DNA of 64,000 nt from Actinacidiphila fildesensis (GTDB taxonomy: Bacteria > Actinomycetota > Actinomycetes > Streptomycetales > Streptomycetaceae): the NCBI RefSeq assembly GCF_042652185.1, contig NZ_JBHSIX010000008.1, one strand, 5' to 3'. Position numbers and translations under genes: made by a program. Below the pieces are notes generated by a model. That model had not been told where the DNA came from. It ran no database searches and saw nothing but the letters and a program-made list of their open reading frames with translations. The first letter of the stretch is position 1. Every line of letters starts with the position of its first letter. Of this stretch, positions 52,396 through 61,048 are shown one piece after another.

Positions 52396-52712
52396 GCGGA
52401 AGAGCCCAAAGTCCTTTTACTCGAACGTTTAGGCTGCCCTGCACCCCATGGAAGTACGGCTGTGATGCAGGCGACACCGAGGAATCAAAAAAAACTTTCC
52501 TGAAGGGGTTGTATCCGCAGCCCAGGTTTGCGAGTCTCTACATGGCGATCGGGACGGCCAACAACCGGAGTCCCTTGAGAGCCCGAATCCACCACCTCAC
52601 ACCAGCGGGACTGCACCAGGTAACTGGGCGTAGTGCCGTGCCCTGTGAGGGGATTCGTGAAAGCGTTCACATTCACAAGCAACGTGCTTGTCACAAAGGA
52701 GTTGGAGCAGCC
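52396..52712 (+). promoter_or_regulatory. 317-bp upstream region of wblE
   Basis: A long gene-free leader. It holds an A-tract (8 A's near 52488), the CRP-type site at 52657-52670 and, right after it, a hairpin ACAAGCA (52675-52681) / TGCTTGT (52685-52691) that would end 21 bases before the wblE start, next to the ribosome site. Promoter elements cannot be fixed with certainty. Confidence 0.5.
52657..52670 (+). promoter_or_regulatory. CRP/FNR-type operator upstream of wblE
   Basis: GTGA-AAGCGT-TCAC is a perfect GTGA-N6-TCAC dyad, followed by A, as in TGTGA-N6-TCACA. Its end is 42 bp upstream of the wblE start. The mycobacterial counterpart, whiB1, is controlled by CRP through sites in its promoter. 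Confidence 0.75.
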
Positions 52713-52970
52713 ATGGACTGGCGTCATCGCGCCGTTTGCCGCGAGGAAGACCCGGAACTCTTCTTCCCCATCGGCAACACCGGTCCTGCGCTGCTGCAGA
52801 TCGAGGAAGCCAAGGCCGTCTGCCGCCGCTGCCCCGTCATGGAGCAGTGCCTGCAGTGGGCGCTGGAGAGCGGCCAGGACGCAGGCGTCTGGGGTGGCCT
52901 CAGCGAGGACGAGCGTCGCGCAATGAAGCGCCGCGCCGCCCGCAACAGGGCCCGCAACGCCAGCGTCTGA
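52713..52970 (+). CDS. wblE: WhiB-like iron-sulfur regulator WblE (WhiB1 counterpart)
   Basis: 85 aa from ATG 52713 (GGAG upstream). The four cluster Cys are in AVCREED, AVCRRCPVMEQC, i.e. C-Xn-C-X2-C-X5-C. The G[VI]WGG turn (DAGVWGGLSEDER) and basic C-terminus (RAMKRRAARNRARN) bind DNA or sigma factor. Nearly identical to mycobacterial WhiB1 in the core (MDWRHRAVCREEDPELFFP). It senses nitric oxide or redox state via a [4Fe-4S] cluster. Confidence 0.97.
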   Translation: MDWRHRAVCREEDPELFFPIGNTGPALLQIEEAKAVCRRCPVMEQCLQWALESGQDAGVWGGLSEDERRAMKRRAARNRARNASV

Positions 52971-53038
52971 CGCCCCGCTTTACCCCCGAGCCGCAGCGCG
53001 CAGCACCCGAATTCGTACGCGCAGCACACAGCATCCGG

Positions 53039-53069
53039 TAAGCCCCGACCGCCTGGCGGTCGGGGCTTA
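53039..53069. terminator. Terminator between convergent wblE and PdtaS-like kinase genes
   Basis: TAAGCCCCGACCG (53039-53051) pairs perfectly with 53057-53069 around a 5-base loop, 69 bp after the wblE stop. Confidence 0.85.
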
Positions 53070-53101
53070 CTGCTGTTCTCCCCCGACCACCGGCACCGGA
53101 A

Positions 53102-54550
53102 TTACGCCTCGGCCGGAAGTTCCAGCACGACCCTGGTGCCGCCCTCCGGCGCCGGGACCATGTCGAACGTGCCGGACAGTTCGCCGACCACCAGGGTGCG
53201 GACGATCTGCAGTCCCAGATTTCCGGCGCGCTGCGGGTTGAAGCCCTCCGGCAGCCCGCGGCCGTTGTCCTGGACGGTGATGATCAGCTTGTCGCGGCCG
53301 GCCGTCGCCCCCACCTCGACCGTGCCGCTCTCCCCCGGGCCGAAGCCGTGCTCCAGCGCGTTCTGCAGCAGTTCGGTGAGAACCATCGCCAGCGGGGTGG
53401 CGACCTCGGCGGTCAGGATGCCGAAGCGCCCGGTGCGGCGGGCCGTGACGCGGCCGGGTGAGATCTCGGCGACCATCGAGAGCACCCGGTCGGCGATGTC
53501 GTCGAACTCGACGCGCTCGTCCAGGTTCTGGGAGAGCGTCTCGTGCACGATCGCGATCGAGCCGACCCGGCGGACCGCTTCCTCCAGCGCCTCGCGCGCC
53601 TTGTCGGAATCCATCCGGCGGGCCTGCAGCCGCAGCAGTGCGGCGACGGTCTGCAGATTGTTCTTCACCCGGTGGTGGATCTCCCGGATGGTGGCGTCCT
53701 TGGTCATCAACTCGCGTTCGCGGCGCCGCAGCTCGGTGACATCGCGCAGCAGGACGAGTGAGCCGATGTGGGTGCCCTTGGGCCGCAGCGGGATGGTGCG
53801 CAGCTGGATGACGCCGTCGCCACCCTCGACCTCGGCCTCACGAGGCGCCCAGCCGCTGGCGAGTTTGACCATCGCCTCGTCCACCGGGCCGCGGGCGGGG
53901 GCGAGTTCGGCGGTGGTCGCGCCGAGGTGCAGTCCGACGATGTCGGCGGCGAGGCCCAGCCGGTGGTACGCGGAGAGCGCGTTGGGACTGGCGTACTGCA
54001 CGATGCCGTCCGCGTCGAGCCGGATCAGACCGTCGCCGGCGCGCGGCGCCGCGTCCATGTCGACCTGCTCGGCGGGGAACGGGAAGGAGCCGGCGGCGAT
54101 CATCTGCGCCAGGTCCGAGGCGCTCTGCAGATAGGTGAGCTCGAGCCGGCTGGGGGTGCGGACGGTCAGCAGGTTGGTGTTGCGGGCGATCACGCCCAGC
54201 ACCCGGCCCTCGCGGCGGACCGGGATCGACTCGACCCGGACCGGGACCTCGTCACGCCATTCGGGGTCGCCCTCACGGACGATCCGGCCCTCGTCCAGCG
54301 CCGCGTCCAGCATGGGACGGCGGCCGCGCGGCACCAGATGGCCGACCATGTCGTCCTGGTACGAGGTCGGTCCGGTGTTCGGCCGCATCTGGGCGACCGA
54401 GACATAGCGTGTGCCGTCCAGGGTGGGCACCCACAGGACGAGGTCGGCGAAGGACAGGTCGGAGAGCAGCTGCCACTCGGAGACCAGCAGGTGGAGCCAT
54501 TCGAGATCGGAGTCGTCGAGGCCGGTGTGCTGGCGTACGAGGTCGTTCAT
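53102..54550 (-). CDS. PdtaS-type sensor histidine kinase (GAF-PAS-HisKA_2)
   Basis: 482 aa from ATG 54550; GTG 54559 is in frame, and a TACGCT hexamer 7 bases before it would fit a leaderless start. Order: GAF-like domain (about 20-170), PAS domain (about 190-290), HisKA_2 H-box IREIHHRVKNNLQTVAALL, HATPase (ELLQNALEHGFGPGE, DNGRGLPEGF). Soluble. The counterpart in mycobacteria signals to the RNA-binding antiterminator PdtaR; no PdtaR-like gene is in the window. A dre-like site lies about 100 bp upstream. Confidence 0.93.
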   Translation of the reverse strand: MNDLVRQHTGLDDSDLEWLHLLVSEWQLLSDLSFADLVLWVPTLDGTRYVSVAQMRPNTGPTSYQDDMVGHLVPRGRRPMLDAALDEGRIVREGDPEWRDEVPVRVESIPVRREGRVLGVIARNTNLLTVRTPSRLELTYLQSASDLAQMIAAGSFPFPAEQVDMDAAPRAGDGLIRLDADGIVQYASPNALSAYHRLGLAADIVGLHLGATTAELAPARGPVDEAMVKLASGWAPREAEVEGGDGVIQLRTIPLRPKGTHIGSLVLLRDVTELRRRERELMTKDATIREIHHRVKNNLQTVAALLRLQARRMDSDKAREALEEAVRRVGSIAIVHETLSQNLDERVEFDDIADRVLSMVAEISPGRVTARRTGRFGILTAEVATPLAMVLTELLQNALEHGFGPGESGTVEVGATAGRDKLIITVQDNGRGLPEGFNPQRAGNLGLQIVRTLVVGELSGTFDMVPAPEGGTRVVLELPAEA

Positions 54551-54641
54551 GGAGGGCACGTCTGCGAGCGTACAGGCCAATTCGCGCCATCCGTGCCGGG
54601 CCTTTTTTCCACCGATGGCCGCGATTCCATGGACAAGGACG

Positions 54642-54657
54642 AATGGTCTAGTCCACA
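54642..54657 (-). promoter_or_regulatory. DasR-like operator upstream of the PdtaS-type kinase
   Basis: The core TGGTCTAGTCCA (54644-54655) differs from the dre core TGGTCTAGACCA by one base. It lies about 95 bp upstream of the kinase start and 300 bp beyond the end of the das operon. A functional link is inferred. Confidence 0.5.
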
Positions 54658-54921
54658 ATGGACCGAACAGACCTCCATCCTCCCCGCACAGGAGGGTGGA
54701 TCGAGGCCAGGCGTTCTCTGCCCTGACTACGCCGTGGCCTCACCGGTCGGCCCTAACGGGCCACGGGGAACCGCACACCCCGTCGGCCACGGCGTCGACA
54801 GCAGCTCCGGGCTGCGGTGCTGGAAGGGCTGAGGGTCCCTTCCCGGCGCCGCGGCCCGTGGCGTTTTCCGGGCACCGGCCCCGTTCCCGCCGGGGCCCGC
54901 TCCCTCCCCGCTCACACGCGG

Positions 54922-54952
54922 AAGGCCCCGTCGCAGCACGCGACGGGGCCTT
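54922..54952 (-). terminator. Terminator of the das operon
   Basis: AAGGCCCCGTCGC (54922-54934) pairs perfectly with 54940-54952 around a 5-base loop; it begins 28 bp after the stop of the SIS-domain gene. Confidence 0.82.
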
Positions 54953-54979
54953 TCCCGTTCCACACGGCCGGGGCCGCGG

Positions 54980-56050
54980 TCAGTGCGTTTCCGTCACCTT
55001 GGCGAGGGCGCGCGGGGCGTCCGGGTCCTGGCCGCGGGCGATGGTGACCTCGTAGGCCAGCATCTGCAGCGGCAGGATCTCCAGGATCGGCTGGACCTCC
55101 TCGGCGACCCCCTTCGTCGGCAGGGCGAAGCCCGCTGAGGCGGCGTCCACCTGGGCCTGGGGGCCGATGACCACCAGGTCCGCGCCCCGGCCGCGCAGCC
55201 GGTCCAGGACCGGCTGGAGGGCCTCTCCGCCCCTGCCCTCGGTGACGATGGCGATCACCGGCGAGATGTTGTCGACCATGGCCAGCGGGCCGTGCAGCAG
55301 ATCCGCGCCCGAGTACGCCAGGGCCGGGATGTAGCTGGTCTCCATCAGCTTCAGCGCGGCCTCCCGCGCGGTCGGGTAGCCGTAGCCGCGGGAGGTGATG
55401 ACCATGCGCTCCGCGAAGCGGTAGCGGCCGGCCAGCGCCTTGACCTCGGCGCCGCGCGCCAGGATCCCCTCGGCCAGTTCCGGCAGCACCTCGGCGGCGG
55501 AGCCGTCACCACCGCGCAGGCCCTCCACGAACAGGTACAGGGCCAGCAGCTCGGCGGTGTACGTCTTGGTCGCCGGGAGCGCCTTCTCCGGTCCTGCCAG
55601 CACGTCGATGTGGAACTCGGAGACCTCGGCGAGCGGGGACTCCGGGTTGTTCGTCACCGCGACGGTGATCGCACCGGCCTCGCGGGCCGCCCGGGTGGAG
55701 GCCACCAGGTCGGGCGAGCCACCGGACTGGCTGACGGTGATGACCAGGCAGTCCGTGAGGTCCGGCGTCGCGCCGTACGCGGTGGTGGTCGACATCGAGG
55801 TCAGCCCCGCGGGCTTCCCGAGCAGCACCTCGATCAGGTACTTCGCGTACAGCGCCGCGTTGTCGGACGTACCGCGGGCGGTGAGCAGCACGAAGCGCGG
55901 GTTGCGCGCCGCGACCTTCGCGGCGACCGCGCGGATCCGCGGCGCACCCCGCTCCAGGATGCGCCGCAGTACGGCGGGCTGCTCGGCCATCTCGCCGGAC
56001 ATGATCCGGCCCGGTATCAGAATCTTCCGGTCCGGCGTCGGGGCGGACAT
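54980..56050 (-). CDS. SIS-domain aminosugar-phosphate isomerase/deaminase (NagB-II / GlmS C-terminal type)
   Basis: 356 aa from ATG 56050, with TGGAGG 9 bases upstream and a 41-bp gap from dasD. Two SIS domains: FVLLTARGTSDNAALYAKYL with ITVSQSGGSPDLV, and VITSRGYGYPTAREAALKLM with YSGADLLHGP. The sequence is like the isomerase half of GlmS without the glutaminase part, as in NagB-II deaminases. It probably turns GlcN-6-P into Fru-6-P and ammonia, finishing chitobiose use. It is the last gene of the das cluster. Confidence 0.88.
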   Translation of the reverse strand: MSAPTPDRKILIPGRIMSGEMAEQPAVLRRILERGAPRIRAVAAKVAARNPRFVLLTARGTSDNAALYAKYLIEVLLGKPAGLTSMSTTTAYGATPDLTDCLVITVSQSGGSPDLVASTRAAREAGAITVAVTNNPESPLAEVSEFHIDVLAGPEKALPATKTYTAELLALYLFVEGLRGGDGSAAEVLPELAEGILARGAEVKALAGRYRFAERMVITSRGYGYPTAREAALKLMETSYIPALAYSGADLLHGPLAMVDNISPVIAIVTEGRGGEALQPVLDRLRGRGADLVVIGPQAQVDAASAGFALPTKGVAEEVQPILEILPLQMLAYEVTIARGQDPDAPRALAKVTETH

Positions 56051-56091
56051 GCGGTGGGCCTCCAGGCTGTTGCGAATCTCCTCCGCGCCGG

Positions 56092-57636
56092 TCAGAGCCC
56101 GGCTTCCTTGCCGGCGATGACCTCCGCGGCTGCTCGCCCGCACACACGGGCAGCGCCATGGGTCGCGATGTGCAGCGCGCCGGAGGGCGGCGCCTGGGGC
56201 ACCCCCATCTCCACCACGACCGTGTCGGGCCGGGCGGCGAGCAGGGCGTCCAGAGCGTCGGCCATCCACGCGTGGCGGTGCACGTCGCGGACCACTGCGA
56301 CGATCCTACGGTCGGACGCGGACTGCAGCACTTTCGCGCAGAGGGCGTCCGCCCCGCCGGCCTCGGCGTCCGCCGCGCGGAAGGTGCCGGTCACGGTGCC
56401 GGGCAGCAGCCGCTCCAGTTCCGCGGCCACCCCCCAGGGCGTCTCGGCGCCGACCGCGATGTTCGCGACCGGGGTGAAGGCGGCCACGTACGGCGCGGTC
56501 GCGATCGGTACGTACTCCTCCGTACGGGTCACCCGCACGGCCCGGCGGGCCGCGATGAGGCCGACCTCGGGGTCGGGTGCGGTCCCCTCCGCCGCACCCG
56601 ACCGCTCGGCCGTCCATGCCGCGAGCGACCGCACCCGGGCGGCGGCGTCGGCAAGCCGCTCCTCGGGCAGATCGCCGTCGCGCACCGCACGAACGATGGC
56701 GTCGCGGAGCCGCAGCACGGTCTCCTCGTCGGCGAGACCTCCGCCGACACAGATGGCGTCGGCACCGGCCAGCAGCGCCATGACGGTGCCGCGCTCGATG
56801 CCGTACGTCGCCGCGATGGCCTGCATCTCGATGCCGTCGGTGACGATGAGTCCGTCGTAACCGAGGCCGCCCTCCGCGGCGGGCGCGCGCAGCAGCCCGT
56901 TGAGCGCGCTGGGGCTGAGCGTGGCGGGCCGGTCCGGGTCGAGGGCCGGCACCAGGATGTGGGCGCTCATCACGGCCTTGGTCCCGGCTGCGACGGCGGC
57001 CCGGAACGGCACCAGTTCACGGTCCTGCAGGGTCTGCAGGCCGACCTCGATGTTGGGCATCGAGTGGTGCGAGTCGACGGCCGTGTCGCCGTGGCCGGGG
57101 AAGTGCTTGGTGCAGGCCGCCACCCCGGCGGACTGCAGACCGGTGATGTACGCGGCGGTGTTGCGTGCGACGAGGTGCGGGTCCGAGCCGAAGGACCGTA
57201 CGCCGATCACCGGGTTGCCGGGGTCGGAGTTGACGTCCGCGGACGGCGCCCAGTTGAAGTTGACCCCGCAGGTGCCGAGCCGGCGGCCGAGCTCCGCCGC
57301 CACCTCCTGCGTCAGGTCCGCGTCGTCGACCGCGCCGAGCGCGAGGTTGCCGGGGAAGGACGAGCCGGTCCGCGCTTCGAGGCGGGTGACGTCACCGCCC
57401 TCCTCGTCGGCCGCGACCAGCACGTCCGCCCGTACCGCGCGCAACTGCGCGGTGAGCGCGGACAGCTGCTCGGGCGATTCGATGTTCCGGGCGAACAGCG
57501 CCACGGAGCCGAGGCCTTCGGCGAGCCGGAGCAGCAGCCACTCGGGTGCGGTGGTCCCGATGAATCCCGGCTGCAGGACGGCGAGCGCGTCCCGGATGAG
57601 GGTGTCGGGGGCGGAGTCGGTAGAAATGACGGTCAT
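56092..57636 (-). CDS. dasD: DasD, GH3 beta-N-acetylglucosaminidase
   Basis: 514 aa from ATG 57636, overlapping the dasC stop by 4 bp (ATGA). GH3 motifs: KHFPGHGDTAVDSHH (His/Asp pair typical of NagZ-type GH3) and the nucleophile Asp in VTDGIEMQAIA. No signal peptide, so it acts in the cytoplasm and splits imported chitobiose to GlcNAc. A C-terminal domain of about 150 residues follows the barrel. Confidence 0.93.
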   Translation of the reverse strand: MTVISTDSAPDTLIRDALAVLQPGFIGTTAPEWLLLRLAEGLGSVALFARNIESPEQLSALTAQLRAVRADVLVAADEEGGDVTRLEARTGSSFPGNLALGAVDDADLTQEVAAELGRRLGTCGVNFNWAPSADVNSDPGNPVIGVRSFGSDPHLVARNTAAYITGLQSAGVAACTKHFPGHGDTAVDSHHSMPNIEVGLQTLQDRELVPFRAAVAAGTKAVMSAHILVPALDPDRPATLSPSALNGLLRAPAAEGGLGYDGLIVTDGIEMQAIAATYGIERGTVMALLAGADAICVGGGLADEETVLRLRDAIVRAVRDGDLPEERLADAAARVRSLAAWTAERSGAAEGTAPDPEVGLIAARRAVRVTRTEEYVPIATAPYVAAFTPVANIAVGAETPWGVAAELERLLPGTVTGTFRAADAEAGGADALCAKVLQSASDRRIVAVVRDVHRHAWMADALDALLAARPDTVVVEMGVPQAPPSGALHIATHGAARVCGRAAAEVIAGKEAGL

Positions 57637-58487
57637 CCCTTCACCGCCCCGGCGGTCAGACCGGAAGCGACCTTGCGCTGGACCATGACGAAGAAGATCA
57701 CCACGGGCAGGGCCACCAGGATGGAGCCCGCCATCAGCGCGCCGAAGTCGGTGCCGCGCTGACCGGTGAAGTTCAGCAGCCAAATGCTGAGTGTGTACTT
57801 GTCGTTGTCCTGGAGGAGGACGTAAGCGAAAAGGTATTCGTTCCAGGCCGTCATCAGGGCGTAGATCGAGGCGGCGACCAGGCCGGGTGCCAGCAGCGGG
57901 AAGACCACGCGGCGGAAGGCGGCCATCTGGCTGCAGCCGTCGACCATGGCCGACTCCTCCAGCTCCTTGGGGATGTTGACGATGAATCCGCGCAGCATCC
58001 ACACCGAGAAGGGCAGCGTCGTCGCCGCGTACACGACGATGACGCCCCAGTACTGGTTCAGCCCGCCCATGTCGTTGAGCTGGATGTAGATGGGGATCAG
58101 CATCGAGGTGCCGGGGATCATCTGGATCAGCAGCAGCGTGATCATCAGCCCGCGGCGGCCCCAGAAGTGGAAGCGGCCCAGCGCGTAGGCGGCGAGCAGC
58201 CCGACGCCGATGGCGATGATGACGCTGAACAGCGAGATGATCACGCTGCTCTTCACGTTGTCCCAGAAGTTGGGCATGTCCATCGCCCGGTGGAACTGGT
58301 CGAACGTGATCGAGCTCGGCCAGAGCTTCTGGTGGTAGCTGAGGATCTCGGTGCTGGGCCGGAGCGCGGTGATGACCATCCAGTAGACCGGGAAGCCCAT
58401 GACCACGAAGGTGAGCAGGCCGAGGATGTTCCAGCCGGTGCGGTTCTTCTTCTTGCTCTTGTAGGTGACCTTGGCGGCGGTAGTCAC
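57633..58487 (-). CDS. dasC: DasC, chitobiose ABC transporter permease
   Basis: 284 aa, MalG-type permease with six helices (LLTFVVMGFPVYWMVITAL, and LLLIQMIPGTSMLIPIYI) and the EAA loop ELEESAMVDGCSQMAAFRRV. The GTG start overlaps the dasB stop (GTGA). No ATPase gene is in the cluster: the Das importer is known to use the shared ATPase MsiK encoded elsewhere. Confidence 0.95.
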   Translation of the reverse strand: MTTAAKVTYKSKKKNRTGWNILGLLTFVVMGFPVYWMVITALRPSTEILSYHQKLWPSSITFDQFHRAMDMPNFWDNVKSSVIISLFSVIIAIGVGLLAAYALGRFHFWGRRGLMITLLLIQMIPGTSMLIPIYIQLNDMGGLNQYWGVIVVYAATTLPFSVWMLRGFIVNIPKELEESAMVDGCSQMAAFRRVVFPLLAPGLVAASIYALMTAWNEYLFAYVLLQDNDKYTLSIWLLNFTGQRGTDFGALMAGSILVALPVVIFFVMVQRKVASGLTAGAVKG

Positions 58488-59491
58488 TCGACCTCTCCGA
58501 TCTTCATCAGCTGGCGCAGGTAGTAGACGGAGACGCCGGACAGCATCACCACGGTGATGATGGAGATCGCGGCACCCGTGCTGAAGGAGTTACTGGTGAA
58601 CGCCTGGGTGAAGGAGTAGAGGCCCAGCAGCTGGTAGTCCGGCTCCGGGTGGTTGTTGCGCATCAGCAGCACCTGGCCGAGCACACCGAAGTCCCAGATG
58701 ATCGACAGCGTCGTGGTCATGACGAAGACCGGCTTGATCACCGGGAAGGTGACGAACCGGAAGATGCCGAAGCCGCTGGCGCCGTCGATCCTGGCCGCCT
58801 CCTCCAGCTCCTTGGGCACCTGGGTGAGCGCCGAGTGCAGGCTGATGGCGATGAACGGGATGGCCGCCCAGACCACCAGGGCGGCGATGATCGCCAGCCC
58901 CGAGGTGGGGTTGAGGAACCAGTTGTGGCCGGCGTAGTCGACCCCGGGGAGCTTGCTGAGCAGCTCGTTGACCAGCCCGTAGTCCGAGTCGAACATGAAC
59001 TTGAAGACCGAGGTGGAGACCAGCAGCGGCATCGCCCAGACGGCGACCATCGCGCTGGTGATCATCACCCGGAGCCAGGGCGACACCCGTTGCAGCAGCA
59101 TGGCTATGAGCAGCCCGAGCAACATGGTGAAGAAGACACAGACGACGACGAAGACGACCGTGCGGATGAACACATGCCAGAACTCGGAGTCGCCGAGGAT
59201 CGTCGTGTACTGGTCGAGACCGACCCACGGCGGTGTCGTGCCGCCCCACAGGTTGTTGCGCCGCATGTCCTGGAAGGACAGCACCACGGTGTCGATCAGC
59301 GGCCAGCCGAGCACGCCCGCCATGACCACCAGGGCCGGAGTGATCAGCAAGTACGGCAGGGTTCTGTTCTGCCGGGTGGCCGGCCGGCGGCGGGCCCCCC
59401 GCCCGGATGCGGGCCGGTCCTGAGCCGGCGGCGGGCTCTTCACGAGACCCCGCTCCAGCGGCTCGGTGGCATGCGTGTCGGCGGCACTCAT
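58484..59491 (-). CDS. dasB: DasB, chitobiose ABC transporter permease
   Basis: 335 aa from ATG 59491. A disordered, basic N-terminus (about 1-45) precedes six to seven membrane helices (LPYLLITPALVVMAGVLGWP first) and the EAA loop ELEEAARIDGASGFGIFRFV. MalF-type partner of DasC. A strong intercistronic hairpin separates it from dasA. Confidence 0.95.
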   Translation of the reverse strand: MSAADTHATEPLERGLVKSPPPAQDRPASGRGARRRPATRQNRTLPYLLITPALVVMAGVLGWPLIDTVVLSFQDMRRNNLWGGTTPPWVGLDQYTTILGDSEFWHVFIRTVVFVVVCVFFTMLLGLLIAMLLQRVSPWLRVMITSAMVAVWAMPLLVSTSVFKFMFDSDYGLVNELLSKLPGVDYAGHNWFLNPTSGLAIIAALVVWAAIPFIAISLHSALTQVPKELEEAARIDGASGFGIFRFVTFPVIKPVFVMTTTLSIIWDFGVLGQVLLMRNNHPEPDYQLLGLYSFTQAFTSNSFSTGAAISIITVVMLSGVSVYYLRQLMKIGEVE

Positions 59492-59530
59492 CTCGCTGAC
59501 CTTTCTTCGTCGTCCATGCCGGGTGCGGAG

Positions 59531-59560
59531 GCGGACGGCCCACATCCGTGGACCGTCCGC
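59531..59560 (-). terminator. Intercistronic hairpin between dasA and dasB
   Basis: GCGGACGG (59531-59538) pairs with CCGTCCGC (59553-59560); inside, CCAC/GTGG continues the stem past one mismatch to a 4-base loop. It lies in the 114-bp gap of one operon and fits a partial terminator or RNA stabiliser that keeps the binding protein more abundant than the permeases. Confidence 0.7.
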
Positions 59561-59605
59561 GCTCGCAGCGCCTGTTTCCCCGCCCCCCACGGGCGAGGCC
59601 TGGGA

Positions 59606-60901
59606 TCAGGAGGCGTTGTTGATCAGCGAGTTGATCTTGTCGTCGGCCGCCTTGGTGGCGTCGGCGATGGACTTGCCCTTGATGATGTCGAGCAGCATGT
59701 TCTTGAGGATGTTCTGCTTCTCGATCGTGGCCCAGCCCGGAGCGATCGGGGTGAACCAGGCGTCGGGCACCGCGTTGGCGATCGGCGCGGTGGCCGGGTC
59801 CGACTTCAGCGGCTCGAGCTGCTTGGTGTTGTTCGGGAGGATCTTCTTGCTGGCCAGTACGGCCTCGGACTTCTCGCTGGTGAAGCTGGCGATCCACTCC
59901 TTGGCGAGGTCCTGCACCTTGGACTTGCCGACGACGGCGAGGTCCGAGCCACCGATAAAGGACGGCAGCGCCTTGCCGTTCGGGCCGGGCATACCGGCCG
60001 TCTTGATGGCGTCCTTCAGCTTCGGGTTGCCGGGCGCCTTGGTGTCGACGACGCTGCCGGACTCCCAGCCGTTGCCGTAGATCAGCGCGGTCTTCTCCTG
60101 GGCCATGACCGCGGCGTGGTCCGCCTCGTCCTTGGTCTTGTCACCGTGGTTGTACTTGTTGACCAGCTCGATGAAGTGCTTCAGACCTTCCTGGGCCTCC
60201 GGGGAGGACAGGGTGCCGGTCCACTTGCCGCCGTCGTACTTGGCGATCTGGCCGCCGTACGCCTTGACGTAGGACATGGCCGCGTACCAGTACTCGCCCG
60301 GCAGGTAGAGCGGCGAGTACGCCTTGTCGGCGCCCTTCGCGGCCGCGATCTTGTCCAGCGCGGCGGTCAGGTCGGTCTCGGTCTTCGGCAGGTCGGCGGA
60401 GCCGGTGGCGGCCTTGAAGACATCGGCGTTGTAGATCGCCACACGGGCACCGGCGTAGTACGGCACGCAGTAGAGCTTGCCCTGGTACGAGCAGGTGTCC
60501 TCGAGGCCCTTGATCCAGGTGGCCGAATTCTCGAACTTGGTCTTGTCGACCTCGGCGAGGGCACCGTTGAGGATGTACGTCATGGTCTCGGTGTTGCCGA
60601 GCTCGACGACATCCGGGGCGCTAGAGCCGGAGAGCGCGGCGTCCAGCTTCTGGACCTTGTCGCTCCACTGCTGGTACTGCACCTTCACGGTGACGTTCGG
60701 GTACTTCGCCTTGAACTGGTCGTTGACGCTCTTGACCAGCTCCGGCCAGGTGCTCTGGGCGTCACTCATGAGCCAGACGGTCACGGTGTCCTTGCGGTCC
60801 GCCGGCTTCGCGGCCGTGTCGTCCTTCTTGTCGCTGCCACACGCTGCGACGCCCGCGATCATGGTCGCGACACCGATTGCCGCGATGAGCTTGCGCTTCA
60901 T
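59606..60901 (-). CDS. dasA: DasA, chitobiose-binding lipoprotein
   Basis: 431 aa from ATG 60901 (GAGGAGGG upstream). A lipoprotein signal (MKRKLIAAIGVATMIAGVAAC) gives a lipid-anchored Cys. Family-1 sugar-binding protein: VTVWLMSDAQSTWPELVKSV, PDVVELGNTETM. It captures chitin dimers outside the membrane and delivers them to DasBC. Divergent from dasR, with two DasR operators between. Confidence 0.95.
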   Translation of the reverse strand: MKRKLIAAIGVATMIAGVAACGSDKKDDTAAKPADRKDTVTVWLMSDAQSTWPELVKSVNDQFKAKYPNVTVKVQYQQWSDKVQKLDAALSGSSAPDVVELGNTETMTYILNGALAEVDKTKFENSATWIKGLEDTCSYQGKLYCVPYYAGARVAIYNADVFKAATGSADLPKTETDLTAALDKIAAAKGADKAYSPLYLPGEYWYAAMSYVKAYGGQIAKYDGGKWTGTLSSPEAQEGLKHFIELVNKYNHGDKTKDEADHAAVMAQEKTALIYGNGWESGSVVDTKAPGNPKLKDAIKTAGMPGPNGKALPSFIGGSDLAVVGKSKVQDLAKEWIASFTSEKSEAVLASKKILPNNTKQLEPLKSDPATAPIANAVPDAWFTPIAPGWATIEKQNILKNMLLDIIKGKSIADATKAADDKINSLINNAS

Positions 60902-61008
60902 GCCACCCTCCTCAGGATGCCCGAAACCACCCCCCACCGCCCGAAAAGTCGGCTGCCGCGAGACACGGCAAATGCCGCGTCCTGCTTGTGGGTCTGGGAT
61001 TGGTCTTT

Positions 61009-61048
61009 AATGGTTTAGACCAGTGAGCGCAGCTTGGCCTAGACCTTT
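61009..61048. promoter_or_regulatory. Two DasR operators (dre) between dasA and dasR
   Basis: AATGGTTTAGACCAGT (61009-61024) and CTTGGCCTAGACCTTT (61033-61048), centres 24 bp apart, match the dre core TGGTCTAGACCA with one and two changes. They lie 108-147 bp upstream of dasA. A further half-site TGGTCT (61001-61006) lies next to the first. Confidence 0.9.

Larger units (their letters stand above)
54551..54979. other. 429-bp intergenic region, kinase promoter and end of the das operon
   Basis: It contains the promoter side of the kinase gene, a dre-like site (54642-54657) and the terminator of the das operon (54922-54952). A 67-codon frame from ATG 54629 to 54832 on the plus strand lacks a ribosome site and is not called, though it cannot be fully excluded. 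Confidence 0.45.

Noticed and set aside
54629..54832. 67-codon frame starting MDKDEWSSPQWTEQ upstream of the kinase
   Set aside because: No ribosome site and weak codon bias; its start region coincides with the dre-like site. It cannot be excluded without expression data.
57633..60901. Missing ATPase in the das importer read as a broken operon
   Set aside because: Das-type sugar importers in Streptomyces are known to use the shared ATPase MsiK encoded elsewhere, so the absence is normal.
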